64,000 nucleotides of DNA from Cladocopium goreaui (GCA_947184155.2 CAMXCT020001112.1:2172501-2236500), one strand, 5' to 3'; positions 12,491-25,065 are shown, counted from the stretch's first letter. Numbers and translations are program-made. Notes: a model not told the origin generated them from the sequence alone.

Positions 12491-13237
12491 GTCACCGACA
12501 GAATTATGGAAAAAAAAAAACGTTCAACTTAGACAGGCGGCGCCTGCGTCCGATTTTTCCATAATTAGGTTTTTCCCCATAAGGGTTCAAAATATCCCGG
12601 AAGTGATCCGAACTTTTTTTTTCTCCATAATTCTTGGAGGTGGCCATTATTTCCATAATTGATTTTTCCTGTAAAATCAGGGGGCTAGGGCAGATTGACC
12701 GGTTTTTCCATAATTATTTTTTTCCATAATTATTTTTTCCATAATTATTTTTTCCATAATTAATGTTTGGGGCTCCACCTGTTGGACATGTCATGGATCT
12801 TTAGACACATATTTTCTATAATTCAATATTCCCCCTTAAAATGCATTCAAATTGCGAACATCACATGATATTATGTATATCAATGGAAGACTTAGGGGCA
12901 TATACCAGATCTTTAGACACATATTTTCTATAATTCAATATTCCCCCTTAAAATGCATTCAAATTGCGAACATCACATGATATTATGTATATCAATGGAA
13001 GACTTAGGGGCATATACCAGATCTTTAGACACATATTTTCTATAATTCCATATTCCCCCTTAAAATGCATTCAAATTGCGAATCGATGGACATACAGTCA
13101 CCGACAGAATTATGGAAAAAAAAATAATTATGGAAAAAATAATTATGGAAAAAAAAAGGTTCGTAACTTTTCTATCATAGACAGGCGGCGCCTGTAAATT
13201 GAAACGTTTTTTTTTTCTTCCATAATTCTGTCGGTTC
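12491..13237. mobile_element. Composite element with CCATAATT repeats
   Basis: Left end GTCACCGACAGAATTATGGA is inverted at the right end (TCCATAATTCTGTCGGT). A direct copy of the left end also occurs at 13097. Inside are many TTTTTCCATAATTA units (cluster at 12707-12762), two GACAGGCGGCGCCTG palindromes (12532 and 13180) and a 112-bp tandem repeat. Confidence 0.6.
12796..13082. repeat. 112-bp tandem repeat, about 2.6 copies
   Basis: Units start GATCTTTAGACACATATTTT at 12796, 12908 and 13020. Copies differ at one or two bases, so the duplication is recent. The last unit is cut short and joined to the CACCGACAG end. Confidence 0.85.
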
Positions 13238-13589
13238 CTGTATATCCCCCATAAATCATATAAAATAGCTAGGTCAACTTAGATATTTAGAGGGCCTCAC
13301 CGTGAGTACTAGCCACATCACCAAGAGCTGTGGTGTCTCATGGGTCTTTCTACATTTTGACCCATAGTCACGAATCAGCCACATCACCAGCTCGGCTCCC
13401 GAAGGGTGTAAGGTTTGTCATTTTCATGTGGATTAAGACATGATCATTCGGATTTCGTATATACAATGGGATGCGTTAAATAATTCAGTAAAGACCATGC
13501 CTCGACATGCCGCATGACCAATTGAAATCCAGTCATATAATGTCATATATTTATAGATTTCAAATAATTCACATGGATTTGGTGGGTGC

Positions 13590-13687
13590 AGCTTTCTCTA
13601 GCCATAGGTGTCGAAGGTTTCTTCATGGGGCCTGCTGGTTTTGGAAAACAAAAGCCTCAAGAGGGTGGCTGGGGTCGGAACTTCTAA
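13590..13687 (+). CDS. Possible C-terminal exon
   Basis: After TTTCTCTAG the frame reads IGVEGFFMGPAGFGKQKPQE then GGWGRNF and TAA. Glycine-rich tail. Weak evidence. Confidence 0.25.
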
Positions 13688-13709
13688 CCCCAAAAATGTC
13701 TGGTACCGG

Positions 13710-13816
13710 TACCCTCTGGGAATTCAACATAATAGCTATAGAGAGTTGCCGAATTATAGGTGGTTTGCCTTTAAACATGGTTATGTCCATTGTAACCTGT
13801 AAAATTACTAGAGAGG
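13710..13816. mobile_element. Family A element, degraded right end
   Basis: Begins TACCCTCTGGGAATTCAACA; the core GGTGGTTTGCCTTTAAACATGG matches, but the right end is ACTAGAGAGGA. Confidence 0.5.
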
Positions 13817-14451
13817 ACCCTCACTTTTGCATGAATTTTTGTCCACTGGACATAGATGTGGAAAACCCACTGTTTGTAGATCATTTTCCTAGGTTTCCCC
13901 TATGGGTTTTAAGCACATGTATGTAAACCTTTACCTGAGGCCAGATGTCTTGATATTTCAAGTTGCAACGGGGCGCGTTTTGCCAAGGGCAAACTGGGCC
14001 AGTTAAATTCTAACGAGATCATCAGGGCAACTGATATACCCATATGTCCCTTTCCTTGGCTGGTGCGTGGAGTGGTGTTGTTGGATTCAATTGGTTGTAG
14101 ACTTTAAAGAAAGACGACAAATGGCATTTGGTACCAGCCCCTCTCTGTTCCCAAAAGGGCATGATTGGATACTATTGCTTGGTCCGAAATAAGTGTACCG
14201 CATAATCCAATATAATCCAATGCTTTAAGACATCATTTTCTCATCAATTTCTCATAAGCAATGACATTTGGCGCAGCATTCTGAGCAAACCCATATTATG
14301 GGGTATGAACTCTGCACATCCATGAGGTACTGGACATTGACACTTTTAGTCTTTTGGTGCAGGATATCTAACCCTATGGATCCAAATGTAAGACTTTACA
14401 TGTGGGCCCAGTATATATTACCATAGAACTGTAGAAAAGCCAGTGTGGCTA

Positions 14452-15280
14452 TTTTTATATATATACTATATAATACTATAAAATACTATAAAATACTATA
14501 TGATACTATAAAATACTATATAATACTATATAATACTGTATCATACTATTTAATACTATATAATTTATAATACTATATAATACTATATAATACTATATCA
14601 TACTATATAATACTATATAATAATATTTAATACTATATAATACTACTAAACAAACTATATAATACTATATCATACTATATCATACTATATAATACTATAT
14701 AATACTATATACTACTATTTAATACTATATCATACTATATAATACTATATAATACTATATCATACTATATAATACTATATATATAAGACTATATAATACT
14801 ATATAATACTATATATATAAGACTATATAATACTATACATATAAGAATACATAAGACTACATAATACTATATAATACTATATAATACTATATAATACTAT
14901 ATAATACTATACATATAAGAATACATAAGACTACATAATACTATATAATACTATATAATACTATATAATACTATATAATACTATATAATACTATATCATA
15001 CTATATAGTACTATACAATAATATTTAATACTACATAATACTACTAAACAAACTATATAATACTATATCATACTACATCATACTATATAATACTATATAA
15101 TACTATATAATACTATATCATACTATATCATACTATATAATACTATATAGTAATATTTAATACTATATAATACTACTAAACAAACTATATAATACTATAT
15201 CATACTATATCATACTATATAATACTATATAATACTATTTAATACTATATAATACTATGTAATACTATATATACATACAT
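14452..15280. repeat. AT-rich satellite (TAATACTATA)n with higher-order units
   Basis: About 830 bp of 9-10 bp TAATACTATA units. Longer blocks recur: a segment containing TACTACTAAACAAACTATAT at about 14642, 15045 and 15173, and one containing ATAAGAATACATAAGACTAC at about 14839 and 14915. Non-coding. Confidence 0.9.
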
Positions 15281-15490
15281 ATGCATGGATATAGCGTATA
15301 GTATATGGGGAGATTGTATTAATCTGTCCATGATTGTTGACGACTCTCCCCAGATTGCCGGACTTGCCGGAATTTGTGGTTTTAAGCTTGGGAGAAAGCA
15401 GTGCGCATCGATGAGTGCGATGAGTGACCGCAAGGACTCCATCAGATTTGTATCGGGATTTTAGGTAGGGATTTGATGCTGAATTTATAG

Positions 15491-15510
15491 CTGGTTGGTG
15501 GTTTGGAACA
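15491..15510. mobile_element. Family B solo end
   Basis: Only CTGGTTGGTGGTTTGGAACA is present; no right half. A shorter remnant (CTGGTTGGAATAAGCCATG) is at about 21551. Confidence 0.5.
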
Positions 15511-15865
15511 AGCCGTGGGCTCAACACCTACCAGCTGGTGCGGCCGTCCCTGCTGAGCGTTGAGGGTTTCGTTCACGCTGTTGCCATGGTCCTTCATGGA
15601 ACCCTGTCTGGTTGAGAGCTTGCAGTGCCTCTCTGTTGTGGCTTGGGTGGTAGCCTGTGTTCTAGCTCGTCAGGAAGGGGACCCATGCGCTTTGCCTCTG
15701 TCCTTGGGACGGCAGTGTGGTTGCGACTCCAGGTTCTCATCTTGATCAGGGTCACGCCAGCTCGACATGATCCTTTTATTGGTCAGCAGTTGGAACAGTT
15801 TGTTGTCACCCCTGGCTTCAAGAAGGAAGGTGTGATTCAGGAATTGGTTCCTGACTGGCTGTGCG

Positions 15866-16375
15866 AACGTCACAGAGATTGGTGGGTGCTGTCTGACCCT
15901 TGTCTGGGCCACAGTGGCAGTACTGGGTGGTGCATGTGTGGGAAATCTCCACGGTTCGATGCCTCCTTCCGTACCTCCAGGCTAGCCTGGTGGGGTGCTG
16001 CTTTGGTGCTCTTTCTGATCAGTGGTGTTGTGATAATGGTTTGGACAGCCTCAATGTGGCCTGCAGTTCTGACTCCAGTGATCCTTTCGTTTGTCTGCAG
16101 GTGGCACAGCTTGGTGCCCTTTCAACAGTTGCGTATATGGACCTGGTGCCTGTCTGGCCATGCAGACGTCACAGCACGTGGTGGGTACGGTATGATCTTT
16201 GTCTGGGCCGGCATTACTGTATGGTTGAATGAGAGGGGTCTTCCCATGGTTCCATGCCTCATTCCGTGCATCGAGGAATGCCTGGTTGGGTGTTGCCCTG
16301 TTGCTCCTTCAGATTTGTGGTGTCATTACAACGGTTTGGACGGTCTCCGTGCAGCCTGTAGAACTGACGTACTTT
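15866..16375. repeat. Diverged 295-300 bp duplication in a G/T-rich block
   Basis: CGTCACAG...GGTGGGT...TTGTCTGGGCC at 15868 recurs at 16167, and the homology continues to GGTTTGGAC (16038 and 16333). The surrounding block (15540-16980) is unusually G+T-rich with long open frames, the longest 15625-16584 on plus. The duplicates align in different frames, and no protein was recognised. Confidence 0.6.
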
Positions 16376-16999
16376 CCATACAATGTGGACAGAACGGTTT
16401 GGCTTCCGCGGAGTTTGCGCTCAATGGAAATGGTGGACTGGGGACCTCCATCCACGATTCTCGTGTGGGTGGAGGACAGGCCATGTTTGTGAAGAAGCGC
16501 TGGCTGCCCATGGTTGTTTACACTAGTTTGGGGTCTTGTCCCGCACTGATTCATTGCAATGTCCTTGTGGCTGGCAAAGTTTAGCTCTTGACTTTTCTTT
16601 TGTTTTTCAGTGCGTGTAGGATTTGGTCCTGAGGGAGGCGATTCCAAGTTGGGGATTGGGGCTGCCTACCCTAAGGGGGTTTTGTGGCAAGGTGTTGAGA
16701 GAAATCCTGCATCATGCTGGTGTTCTTGTGCAGTCTCGCTATTGCAGACCGGCCAACCATGTGGTGTGCATGTTTGCTTGTTGCCTTGTGATGCCGTGGT
16801 GTGCCCAGTGGCTTGGTGCAGTCGACCGATGGCTGCAATTGTTTTCGGTAGGGCCCTTTCGTAGGCAGTCTTGGGAGTTTGATGGACTGCCCATACCAGT
16901 GGCGAAGGCGTCACGTTCACCGTAGTGTGTCCCACAGACAAGAGCGCTGTCTTCCTGACCCAAGGCAGTGCGTTGCGCAAAGCGGTACAAAGTACAAAG

Positions 17000-17109
17000 T
17001 GGTGGTTTGGAACATGGCTTCGTTTTTTCTCTTTTTTTCCATACATTGGGAAGAATCACCCCAACTGACAATCGAACATATTTTTCAGAGGGGCTCAACC
17101 ACCAACCAG
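17000..17109. mobile_element. Family B element
   Basis: TGGTGGTTTGGAACATGG at left (terminal CTGGT truncated or diverged), CAACCACCAACCAG at right. Internal CCCAACTGAC and ATATTTTTCAGAGGGG. Confidence 0.75.
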
Positions 17110-18098
17110 ATAGGGCTTAATGGAGATTAAATCAATGGTGATTGCATGTGATTGCAATGTTTTTTTTAACAATTCTGTTCCCAGTGGTCAATCCACCGGG
17201 GAATCTACACTCTGAACAGCTTTTTTTTCTGGCCTCTTTATGCAAGTTTCCCAGGTTTCCGCATCGCGAACTGGTCTACTATTATCCATATCCATATCCA
17301 ATGAGAGTATTGGCTTGAAACCCCTCTGCCCCTCTGTGAGATGCTCGGTTCAACGGTGAAACAAAACTCTTTGCTGCTTCTAGACACCTTAGACCGGAAT
17401 GACCGGAAATCCATTTTGGGATATGATTTACATGGCTTGAAACAAATCTTTGGGATACTCTGAAACTCAAAAAGAAAAGTCCACCTTGATTTCCGCGGAC
17501 GTGTTGGGCCGTGCGAACAATATGTAATGACAGATCTAAATTCAAGTTTGGTTTCACCGAACATCGAGCAAAATCTATGAGTTGGTCAACTTCCTTTTGT
17601 CTACTTGTCTACTTGGTGGTGTTCGCTGAAAATCTCTGAAACAACACTGAGACAAATCCGTATCTATTGTCTATATTACTAAATTATATCATGTATCAAA
17701 CCTCATATATGACATATCAAGCGTGCACCTTTGTACATCTCTGCAAGCATATATAATTATTATACATATGAAATTATATATACAGTATATAGCTGTATGA
17801 TGCTGTATGTATGATGATCGGATATGATCGGTTGCATCCTCGCTGGCCATCGTGATGGAGAAGGTTACTCAAGTTTTCGCGAAGAGCTAACGCCTAGCCA
17901 ATTGGGATGGACAACTCAGGCAGTGGCCCGTGCTCAATGCCAAATGTGAAACGTGGTATTTGAGAATTTGAGATAGGCTTCACAATTTGGTGATGCACAA
18001 TGCTTCACCAATCTATAGAATCCACATCTACGGATACCCAAAAAACGCCCTGGTGTTTGTAGATGTTTGTTCTCCTTGTTTTTTCAATGGTGTATCCA

Positions 18099-18182
18099 TG
18101 GGTATCCCAATGGAAAATCCATCAGCATGACACAACATAATGGGTATCCCAATGGAAAATCCATCAGCATGACACAACATAA
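18099..18182. repeat. 42-bp perfect tandem duplication
   Basis: TGGGTATCCCAATGGAAAAT and the following 22 bp occur twice, at 18099 and 18141, without mismatch. Confidence 0.9.
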
Positions 18183-18539
18183 ATTAATTAAGTATATATA
18201 TATATACTTATATATAATTACCATGTTTGCGCTGTCATGAGAATATATTTTGGGTATACGGTGGTTAATGGCGCCCCACGCCCTACTGCCTGCCATTCCT
18301 GGCTCGGGAGGGCCGTTCCCCACGTGCGCGGCCTCCAGACACTTTGATGGCATCGGGCAGAAAGCTATTGATGCCATGTGAATATGTGAATCGAAGCAGC
18401 TGCATTGACCATGAAACATGGTGAAACATGCATATTTCATAGGAAAAGAATGAAGATATGCATGCATGCATGCATCTATACATTCATACTTCCCTACATC
18501 CCTATATACATACCATCAAACCTACATACATGCATGCAT

Positions 18540-19446
18540 ACATACATACCTACCTACCTAGATACTACCTATCTACATAAATACATACATACATACATAC
18601 ATACATACATACATACATACATACACGTACATACACGTACATACACGTACATACACGTACATACACGTACATACACGTACATACACATACATACACATAC
18701 ATACACATACATGCACATACATGCACATACATACACATACTTACACATACATACACATACATACACATACATACACGTACATACACGTACATACACGTAC
18801 ATACACGTACATACACGTACATACACATACATACACATACATACACATACATGCACATACATACACATACTTACACATACATACACATACATACACATAC
18901 ATACACATTCATACACATTCATACACATACATACACATACATACACATACATACACATACATTTACATACAGATACATACATATACATACATGCATACAT
19001 ATACATACATATATATATATTTATTTATATGTATACATACATATACATACACATACATCAACATACATGCACATACATGCACATACATGCACATACACAT
19101 ACATTCACATACATGCACATACATGCACATACACATACATTCACATACATTCACATACATTCACATACATACACGTACATACACATACATACACATACAT
19201 AGACATACAGTACATACACATACATACACATACAAACACATACATACACATACATACACATACACAGACATACACAGACATACACATACATACACATACA
19301 TGCACATCCATGCACATCCATGCACCTACATACACCTACATACACATACATACACATACACACACATACATACACATACATACGCTCACATACGCATACA
19401 TACACATACATGCATAAATTACATACATACACATGCATACATACAT
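18540..19446. repeat. (CATA)n / (CACATA)n satellite, left block
   Basis: Tetra- to decanucleotide repeats with CACGTA, CACATA and CATGCACATA sub-blocks, which recur as higher-order units. The open frames on both strands here (Tyr/Thr/His- and Met/Cys/Val/Tyr-only) are repeat artefacts. Confidence 0.95.
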
Positions 19447-19557
19447 CTGGGTAAATTATAACGACCTCCCTGCGACCTCACTGGAATCATGGTTAGTAAG
19501 GGAAATGATCCCCAAATGGCCTTAATTCAGGTTGGTGAACTATTATAATTTACCCAG
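19447..19557. mobile_element. Family C MITE-like element inside satellite
   Basis: CTGGGTAAATTATAACGACC to ATTATAATTTACCCAG, a terminal inverted repeat of about 15 bp. Flanked on both sides by CATA repeats, so it inserted into the satellite. Related partial sequences are at about 808-960 and 27057-27082. Confidence 0.8.
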
Positions 19558-20615
19558 ATACATACATACACACATACATATACATACATATACATACACA
19601 TACATTTACATACACATACATACACATACATACACATACATACACATACATACACATACACATACATACGCATACATACACATACATACACATACATACA
19701 TACATACACACACACATACATACATACATTCATACATTCGTACATTCGTACATTCATACACTACATAAAGACATACAGGCATACAGACAGACATGCATAC
19801 ACACATGACATACATACATACATACAGACATACATACATACATACATAACTACATAACATACATACATACAGACATACAGACATACAGGCAAACATACAT
19901 ACACACATTACATACATACATACATACAAACATACATACATACATGCATACATACATACATACAGTACAGTACAGTACAGTACAGTACAGTACAGTACAG
20001 TACATTACATTACATTCCATACATACACGCACATACATACACATACATACACATACACATACATACACAGACATACACATACATACACATACATACACAT
20101 ACATGCACATACATACACAGACATACACAGACATACACAGACATACACAGACATACACGTACATACACGTACATACACATACATACATACACATACATAC
20201 ATACACGTACATACATACACGTACATACACATTCATACACATTCATACACATACATACACATACATACACATACATACATATACATATACATACACATAC
20301 ATACATATACACACATACATACACATACATACACATACATACACATACATACATACACATACATATACATACACATGTATACACATGCATACACATGCAT
20401 ACACATGCATACACATGCATACACATACATACACATACAGACACATACATACACATACAGACACATACATACACATACACATACACAAACATAAATACAC
20501 ATACATACATGCATGCATGCATACATACACATACATACATACATACGTACGTACATACATACATACATACAATCTACATACATACACACATACATATATA
20601 TATATATATATTGCT
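19558..20615. repeat. (CATA)n / (CACATA)n satellite, right block
   Basis: Same satellite continued beyond the family C insertion. Includes a (CAGTA)n run at 19961-20002, CATGCATACA units at about 20370-20420 and a terminal TATA run. Confidence 0.95.
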
Positions 20616-20879
20616 TACATACACAGATTTGGATATACTTTTTGTGTCACATCGATGATTCGGGTAATCAAGACCAATGTATATACGATCATGTTGTTAT
20701 GAACGATTTAAGAATAGCACAATGCATAATTTGGAAAAATGGACCATGACCCAAGCCGTCATAACGTCACTGGAATGCTGGGTAGGACCATTTGTTTCAG
20801 ATTGGTGATTTTTTTTAATCCATATAGGGTTCAACCAGCTATATTTATATATATATACAGTGGGTGATAAGCAGAGCAA

Positions 20880-22440
20880 CATGATGGCCGGAGATAGATT
20901 TGATCAACCCAAAAATCCTAATCACGGATGTATGAATCTATAGTGTTTAGGGCCAACGTGGCGCTTTGTGATATTTTCAGAATCAGAGGCGTAAACCCAT
21001 CAGAGATGATTAATTCTAAAGGATCTTCAATGATTTAATAGGTGAAAAACCATCAGAACTGCAAAGTACACAGTATACACAAGATTTTGAATGCAGATGT
21101 TGCATGATTTTAGCTGGAAGTATATAAATTCACGTATGTTTATCATATCTAGATCTGTGTCTCCCAGGTGGGGTGAACTGCCGTAGTTGATAGATCATGA
21201 TATATCGAACCAGTGGGATGAACATAAAGCTTAACTGCAACTAGGGGCCTACCGATAGCATCAGTCTTCGAACTGAGCGTAAGCATTTTTATAGCTGGAT
21301 GTTTTCGAAGTCAGTGTGGCTGCAAGTTAAGGTACCTTGCCATGGTCGTTTGGCACCTGACGTTTTGTCTCAGCTTCATCCAGCCCAGCGGCTGAAGATC
21401 GAAACCACAGAGCCCAGAAATGGATTGGAGGATCCTGACCCCTGACACATCCAAGCATACTCAAGCCGTGTTTGAGGGGCTGTCTTGGAGCACTTGGGAA
21501 GAGCACCGTTGGGAAAGTAACTCGTGAACGGTGAGGCCCCCAAACGATAGCTGGTTGGAATAAGCCATGAGCAATGTTTATTTTTAAATATATATATATA
21601 AATCTGTATATACCTACCACAAACATCCATAAACCATAGTTAATCTAGCTACTAGTTACCAAGTGGGGCGATGATCTAGGTAATGTTCACTTCTTGGTGA
21701 TCTTTTGACCAGCCACTACCTGTAGCAGGCCGTAGCAGGCCATAGCTGGCCCATCATTGGCATGTCATTGGTATTGTAGGAGTGATTGAAGGGTATGTTT
21801 CAAAGCCCTACAGCTAAAGCCAGATAGTCAGTTATATATTTTTTCTTCGCTTATTTCACGGTATTATAATTGTATGTAACTTGTACAGCCTGAGTTACAG
21901 GAGTTATGTCATCCCACTTGAAACGCTTAAGGGCCAAAACTGGTTGGCAACTTGGTGGTCAAAAAAAACCTGGGCCCAATTGGCGCCCAAGTTCCGGGAT
22001 GCCATCCTCGTATCGCTTAGATCATCTATGGGATGCCCCTGGGTATCCAGACTCATTACTGGGCGGTTTCAGAACTCTTTAAAAAGCAGCGCGAGTGAAA
22101 ATGTCGATGCTCGCACCACTCGTGCCGACTCGTCTTCACATTGCGATCTTCTGAACTAATTATGTGGAGACTACGTCCAAGTTATGAGAAGCTCGTGGTG
22201 TTTGAGTGGGTGATCACACCTGAGGGATTTTTTGAACGGCATATCCGTTCCCCAATTATGGGTCTCAACTATCCAATGTGGGTCTCACCCATTCAAAATT
22301 GCAAAGTAATGGATTACTTGGTTCAGGATTTCAACATATTTCAACATATTTCAACATAGTTCAACTATCCAGTGGCGGTTCGGAGCAGTTCGGAGCTCAA
22401 ATTTTGGTGTTTGTATAGACATGTCTAAACGACTTAAATT
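20880..22440. other. No feature recognised
   Basis: Mixed-composition DNA with a short family B remnant (about 21551) and an open frame at 21881-22159 without recognisable motifs. Nothing further can be supported. Confidence 0.4.
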
Positions 22441-22544
22441 AAACGATCAACTTGTATTTTGAGCACAAAATTAACCCCTTTCTGAACCAATGGTGTTTTT
22501 CCCCACCTGCCAGGTGAGGGTTGTTAGATTTTATCAGAGTTGTT

Positions 22545-22835
22545 CTTCTTCTCCTCCTTCTCCTCCTCCTCGTTCTCCACCACCTCTGCCTCCACTTCCA
22601 TGTCAACTTCCGCCTTGCCAACTCTTCGCCAAGCTCTTCGCCAACTTCCGCACGCAGTGGCCACTGCTGGACCTCAACTGCAAGGGTCTGAGCGCACTGG
22701 GCACCGCTGGACCTCAACCTGGGACCGTCCGAGCTCAGTGAGCACGGCTGGACCTCAACCTGGGACCCTCCCAGCTCAGTGAGCACCGCTGGAACTCAAC
22801 CTGGGACCCTCCGAGCTCAGTAAGCACCGCTGGAC
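22545..22835. repeat. Pyrimidine run plus 41-bp minisatellite
   Basis: TTCTCCTCC-rich stretch (about 22545-22600), then about four units of a 41-bp repeat containing CTGGACCTCAACCTGGGACC (from about 22660). GC-rich against an AT-rich background. Confidence 0.8.
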
Positions 22836-22839
22836 CCAG

Positions 22840-23366
22840 ATAGAATGCCAGAAGATATGCCAGATAGAACGCCAGATAGAATGTCAGAAAGAATGCCAGA
22901 AGATATGCCAGATAAAGTGCCAGAATGTTTGCCAGATAGAATGCCAGAAGATATGCCAGATAGAATGCCAGAAGGTATGCCAGATAGAATGTCAGATAGA
23001 ATGCCAGAAGGTATGCCAGATAAAGTGCCAAAATGTTTGCCAGATAGAACGGCAGAAGATTTGCCAGATAGAATGCCTGATAGAATGTCAAGAGATATGC
23101 CAGAAGATATGCCAGATAGAGTGCCAGAAGATATGCCAGAACATATGCCAGAAGATATGCCAGGTAGAATGCCAGAAGGTATGCCAGATAGAATGCCAGA
23201 AGATATGCCAGTTAAAATGCCAGATAGAATGCCAGAAGATATGCCAGAAGATATGCCAGATAGAATGCCAGAAGACATGCCAGAAGATATGCCAGATAGA
23301 ATGCCAGAAGACATGCCAGATAAAATGCCAGAAGATATGTCAGATAGAATGCCAGAAGATTTGCCA
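22840..23366. repeat. 12/24-bp repeat array, open on both strands
   Basis: About 44 twelve-nt units, mostly AGATATGCCAGATAGAATGC alternating with GAAGATATGCCA. All stay in frame on both strands: MPEDMPDR-type on plus (frame 22845-23531) and SGILSGIS-type on minus (22817-23569). No domain is recognisable. Confidence 0.8.
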
Positions 23367-23847
23367 GTAACAAAACGTATAGCTGTCATGGTGGGGATAA
23401 TTCGAAGTAATGCTTTTTTTTTGAACGGGGCTTCACCAAACATGAGAACAACATATGGTTTAACCATCCTGAAAAATGTGTATTCTTGGCCAACAATGTA
23501 TAGAATCCCGTCATGTGGGCCCCTGAAATGAAACCTGGTGAAAATCTCAGTTGATAGGCCCTGGACCAATAGAAACGGATCTATATTTGTAAATAGTAAA
23601 ATTGATATTATACTAGTTTTCTACATTTGTGCATAATATGACATCTCAACCAGTAGAACCCACCAGTGAGTTTTCCAACAGTTAAGTAGTGGCTGATTTT
23701 GCAGGTGTTGCCCCACCCATCACTCTGGTCAATAGCCTTTAGAGCACTCAAACTTTTGCAGAACACTGTGGTCGGAGCTGAGTTGTTTGGTGTTGGAGGG
23801 GGGTTCTGGGGTTGCAAACCGATAGATGAAACTACCAACTGCGATTT

Positions 23848-24216
23848 CTAAATTTGGCGTATGCAGCTAGCGCAGGCGATAGACATAACTTGCCATAACC
23901 CTGGATCGGGGTTGATTTTTTGAATTGTTTCTGCCTCTGCCCATATTTCTACACAGAAATTGTGAAGGATCATGAGAACTACATAGAATTCTCTATAGAT
24001 TTCGCAGCTCAACTCTGGATGCTTCACCGAAGCATCAGAGCTGGGGGGTCCTTTAGGAGATCTCAAGGTGGCGAATCCATGTTTCCGAGATGTAGATGAT
24101 GTATGATGATGGATCTGATTGGTCGGAAAAAACCGCGCCCCATATAAAGGTGACATATAATGGTGGCTATGCTGAAAAAACATGAACAACATGTCATGAT
24201 CAAGCCCCATCGTCAC
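23848..24216 (-). CDS. Weak minus-strand open frame
   Basis: Open frame of 122 codons; the C-terminal part (REFYVVLMILHNFCVEIWAE then GLWQVMSIACASCIRQI) looks coding-like. No family recognised, no splice evidence. Confidence 0.25.
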   Translation of the reverse strand: MTMGLDHDMLFMFFQHSHHYMSPLYGARFFPTNQIHHHTSSTSRKHGFATLRSPKGPPSSDASVKHPELSCEIYREFYVVLMILHNFCVEIWAEAETIQKINPDPGLWQVMSIACASCIRQI

Positions 24217-24405
24217 AGTGACTCATGGCTTGCAGCGAATAAGTCAAGATAAGTCAACATAAGATGGCCATAAACACTGTCCAGAAAATTTGAATGTGTC
24301 TATAATATTCTATAATACCTTCTATTTTTGGAACCATGCGCAATGCGACACCCTTGTTTCCCCGGAGATTGTGCTGTTGTGCGAAATTACATGTTCTTTC
24401 TACAG

Positions 24406-24534
24406 TGCTGTTTGGGAAAACAATGCTCCAACTACACCGCATTTCGCAACGAAAAACGTCGGAGGACGCAGAACTCTTTGCCGATTTTCCCGCATCGGAC
24501 TGTGAAACTAACTGCTTCCACTGCAATCGCAGCG
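24406..24534 (+). CDS. Exon candidate with perfect GTAAGG donor
   Basis: Acceptor TTTCTACAG, donor AGCG|GTAAGG (the best donor in the gene-poor half). The frame reads LQLHRISQRKTSEDAELFAD, then CETNCFHCNRSG with a cysteine cluster that could bind metal. Product unknown; no neighbouring exon identified. Confidence 0.45.
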
Positions 24535-24650
24535 GTAAGGCACCCACGCCGGTGTGGTTCTGTTCCACCAGGATCATCACAGTTTGAGTTTCCACCAGGA
24601 TCTTCACTGTCTAGAGATATTTGAGATAAGCCAAGATGATCCAAGATGTA

Positions 24651-24760
24651 CTGCTTGGTGGTTTGGAACATGTTTTATGACTTTCCATTTATTGGGAATG
24701 GAATAATCATCCCAACTGACGAACTCATATCTTCAGAGGGGTAGGTCAAGCACCAACCAG
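24651..24760. mobile_element. Family B element
   Basis: CTGCTTGGTGGTTTGGAACA to GCACCAACCAG; internal CCCAACTGAC, then ATATCTTCAGAGGGGTAGG. Confidence 0.8.
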
Positions 24761-25065
24761 CATCATCAACCACTATTCATAATAATAGTCATTGGTTCTT
24801 ATGGTTATTAACCACTATTGATGATGGATGATCATCTAAAACACACATAATTAGTCATATATATATATATTCATAATTAGTCTAGATAACCATCTAACAA
24901 CCAATGCCCATCCCATTAACCATTAGTCATTAACCCATGGTTGTTCTGTTTCAAAAACGGCCCCAACTCCAAAACCCCGTGACTCACTGTGACTAGTTAT
25001 GTTTAAGGGTGATCCCCAGGTTTTGCACATCCCGATGAAGTAGTGCTTAAATATGCTTAAGTATT

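Noticed and set aside
12796-13082. CRISPR-like array
   Set aside because: The units are adjacent 112-bp tandem copies with no variable spacers, in a eukaryotic context.
18405-20702. Long open frames (up to about 265 aa) on both strands
   Set aside because: They are translations of CATA/CACATA repeats; only a handful of residue types occur, and all frames are open.
22840-23366. CRISPR-like or TAL-like repeat
   Set aside because: The 12-bp units are contiguous with no spacers; the encoded repeat has no known DNA-binding pattern.
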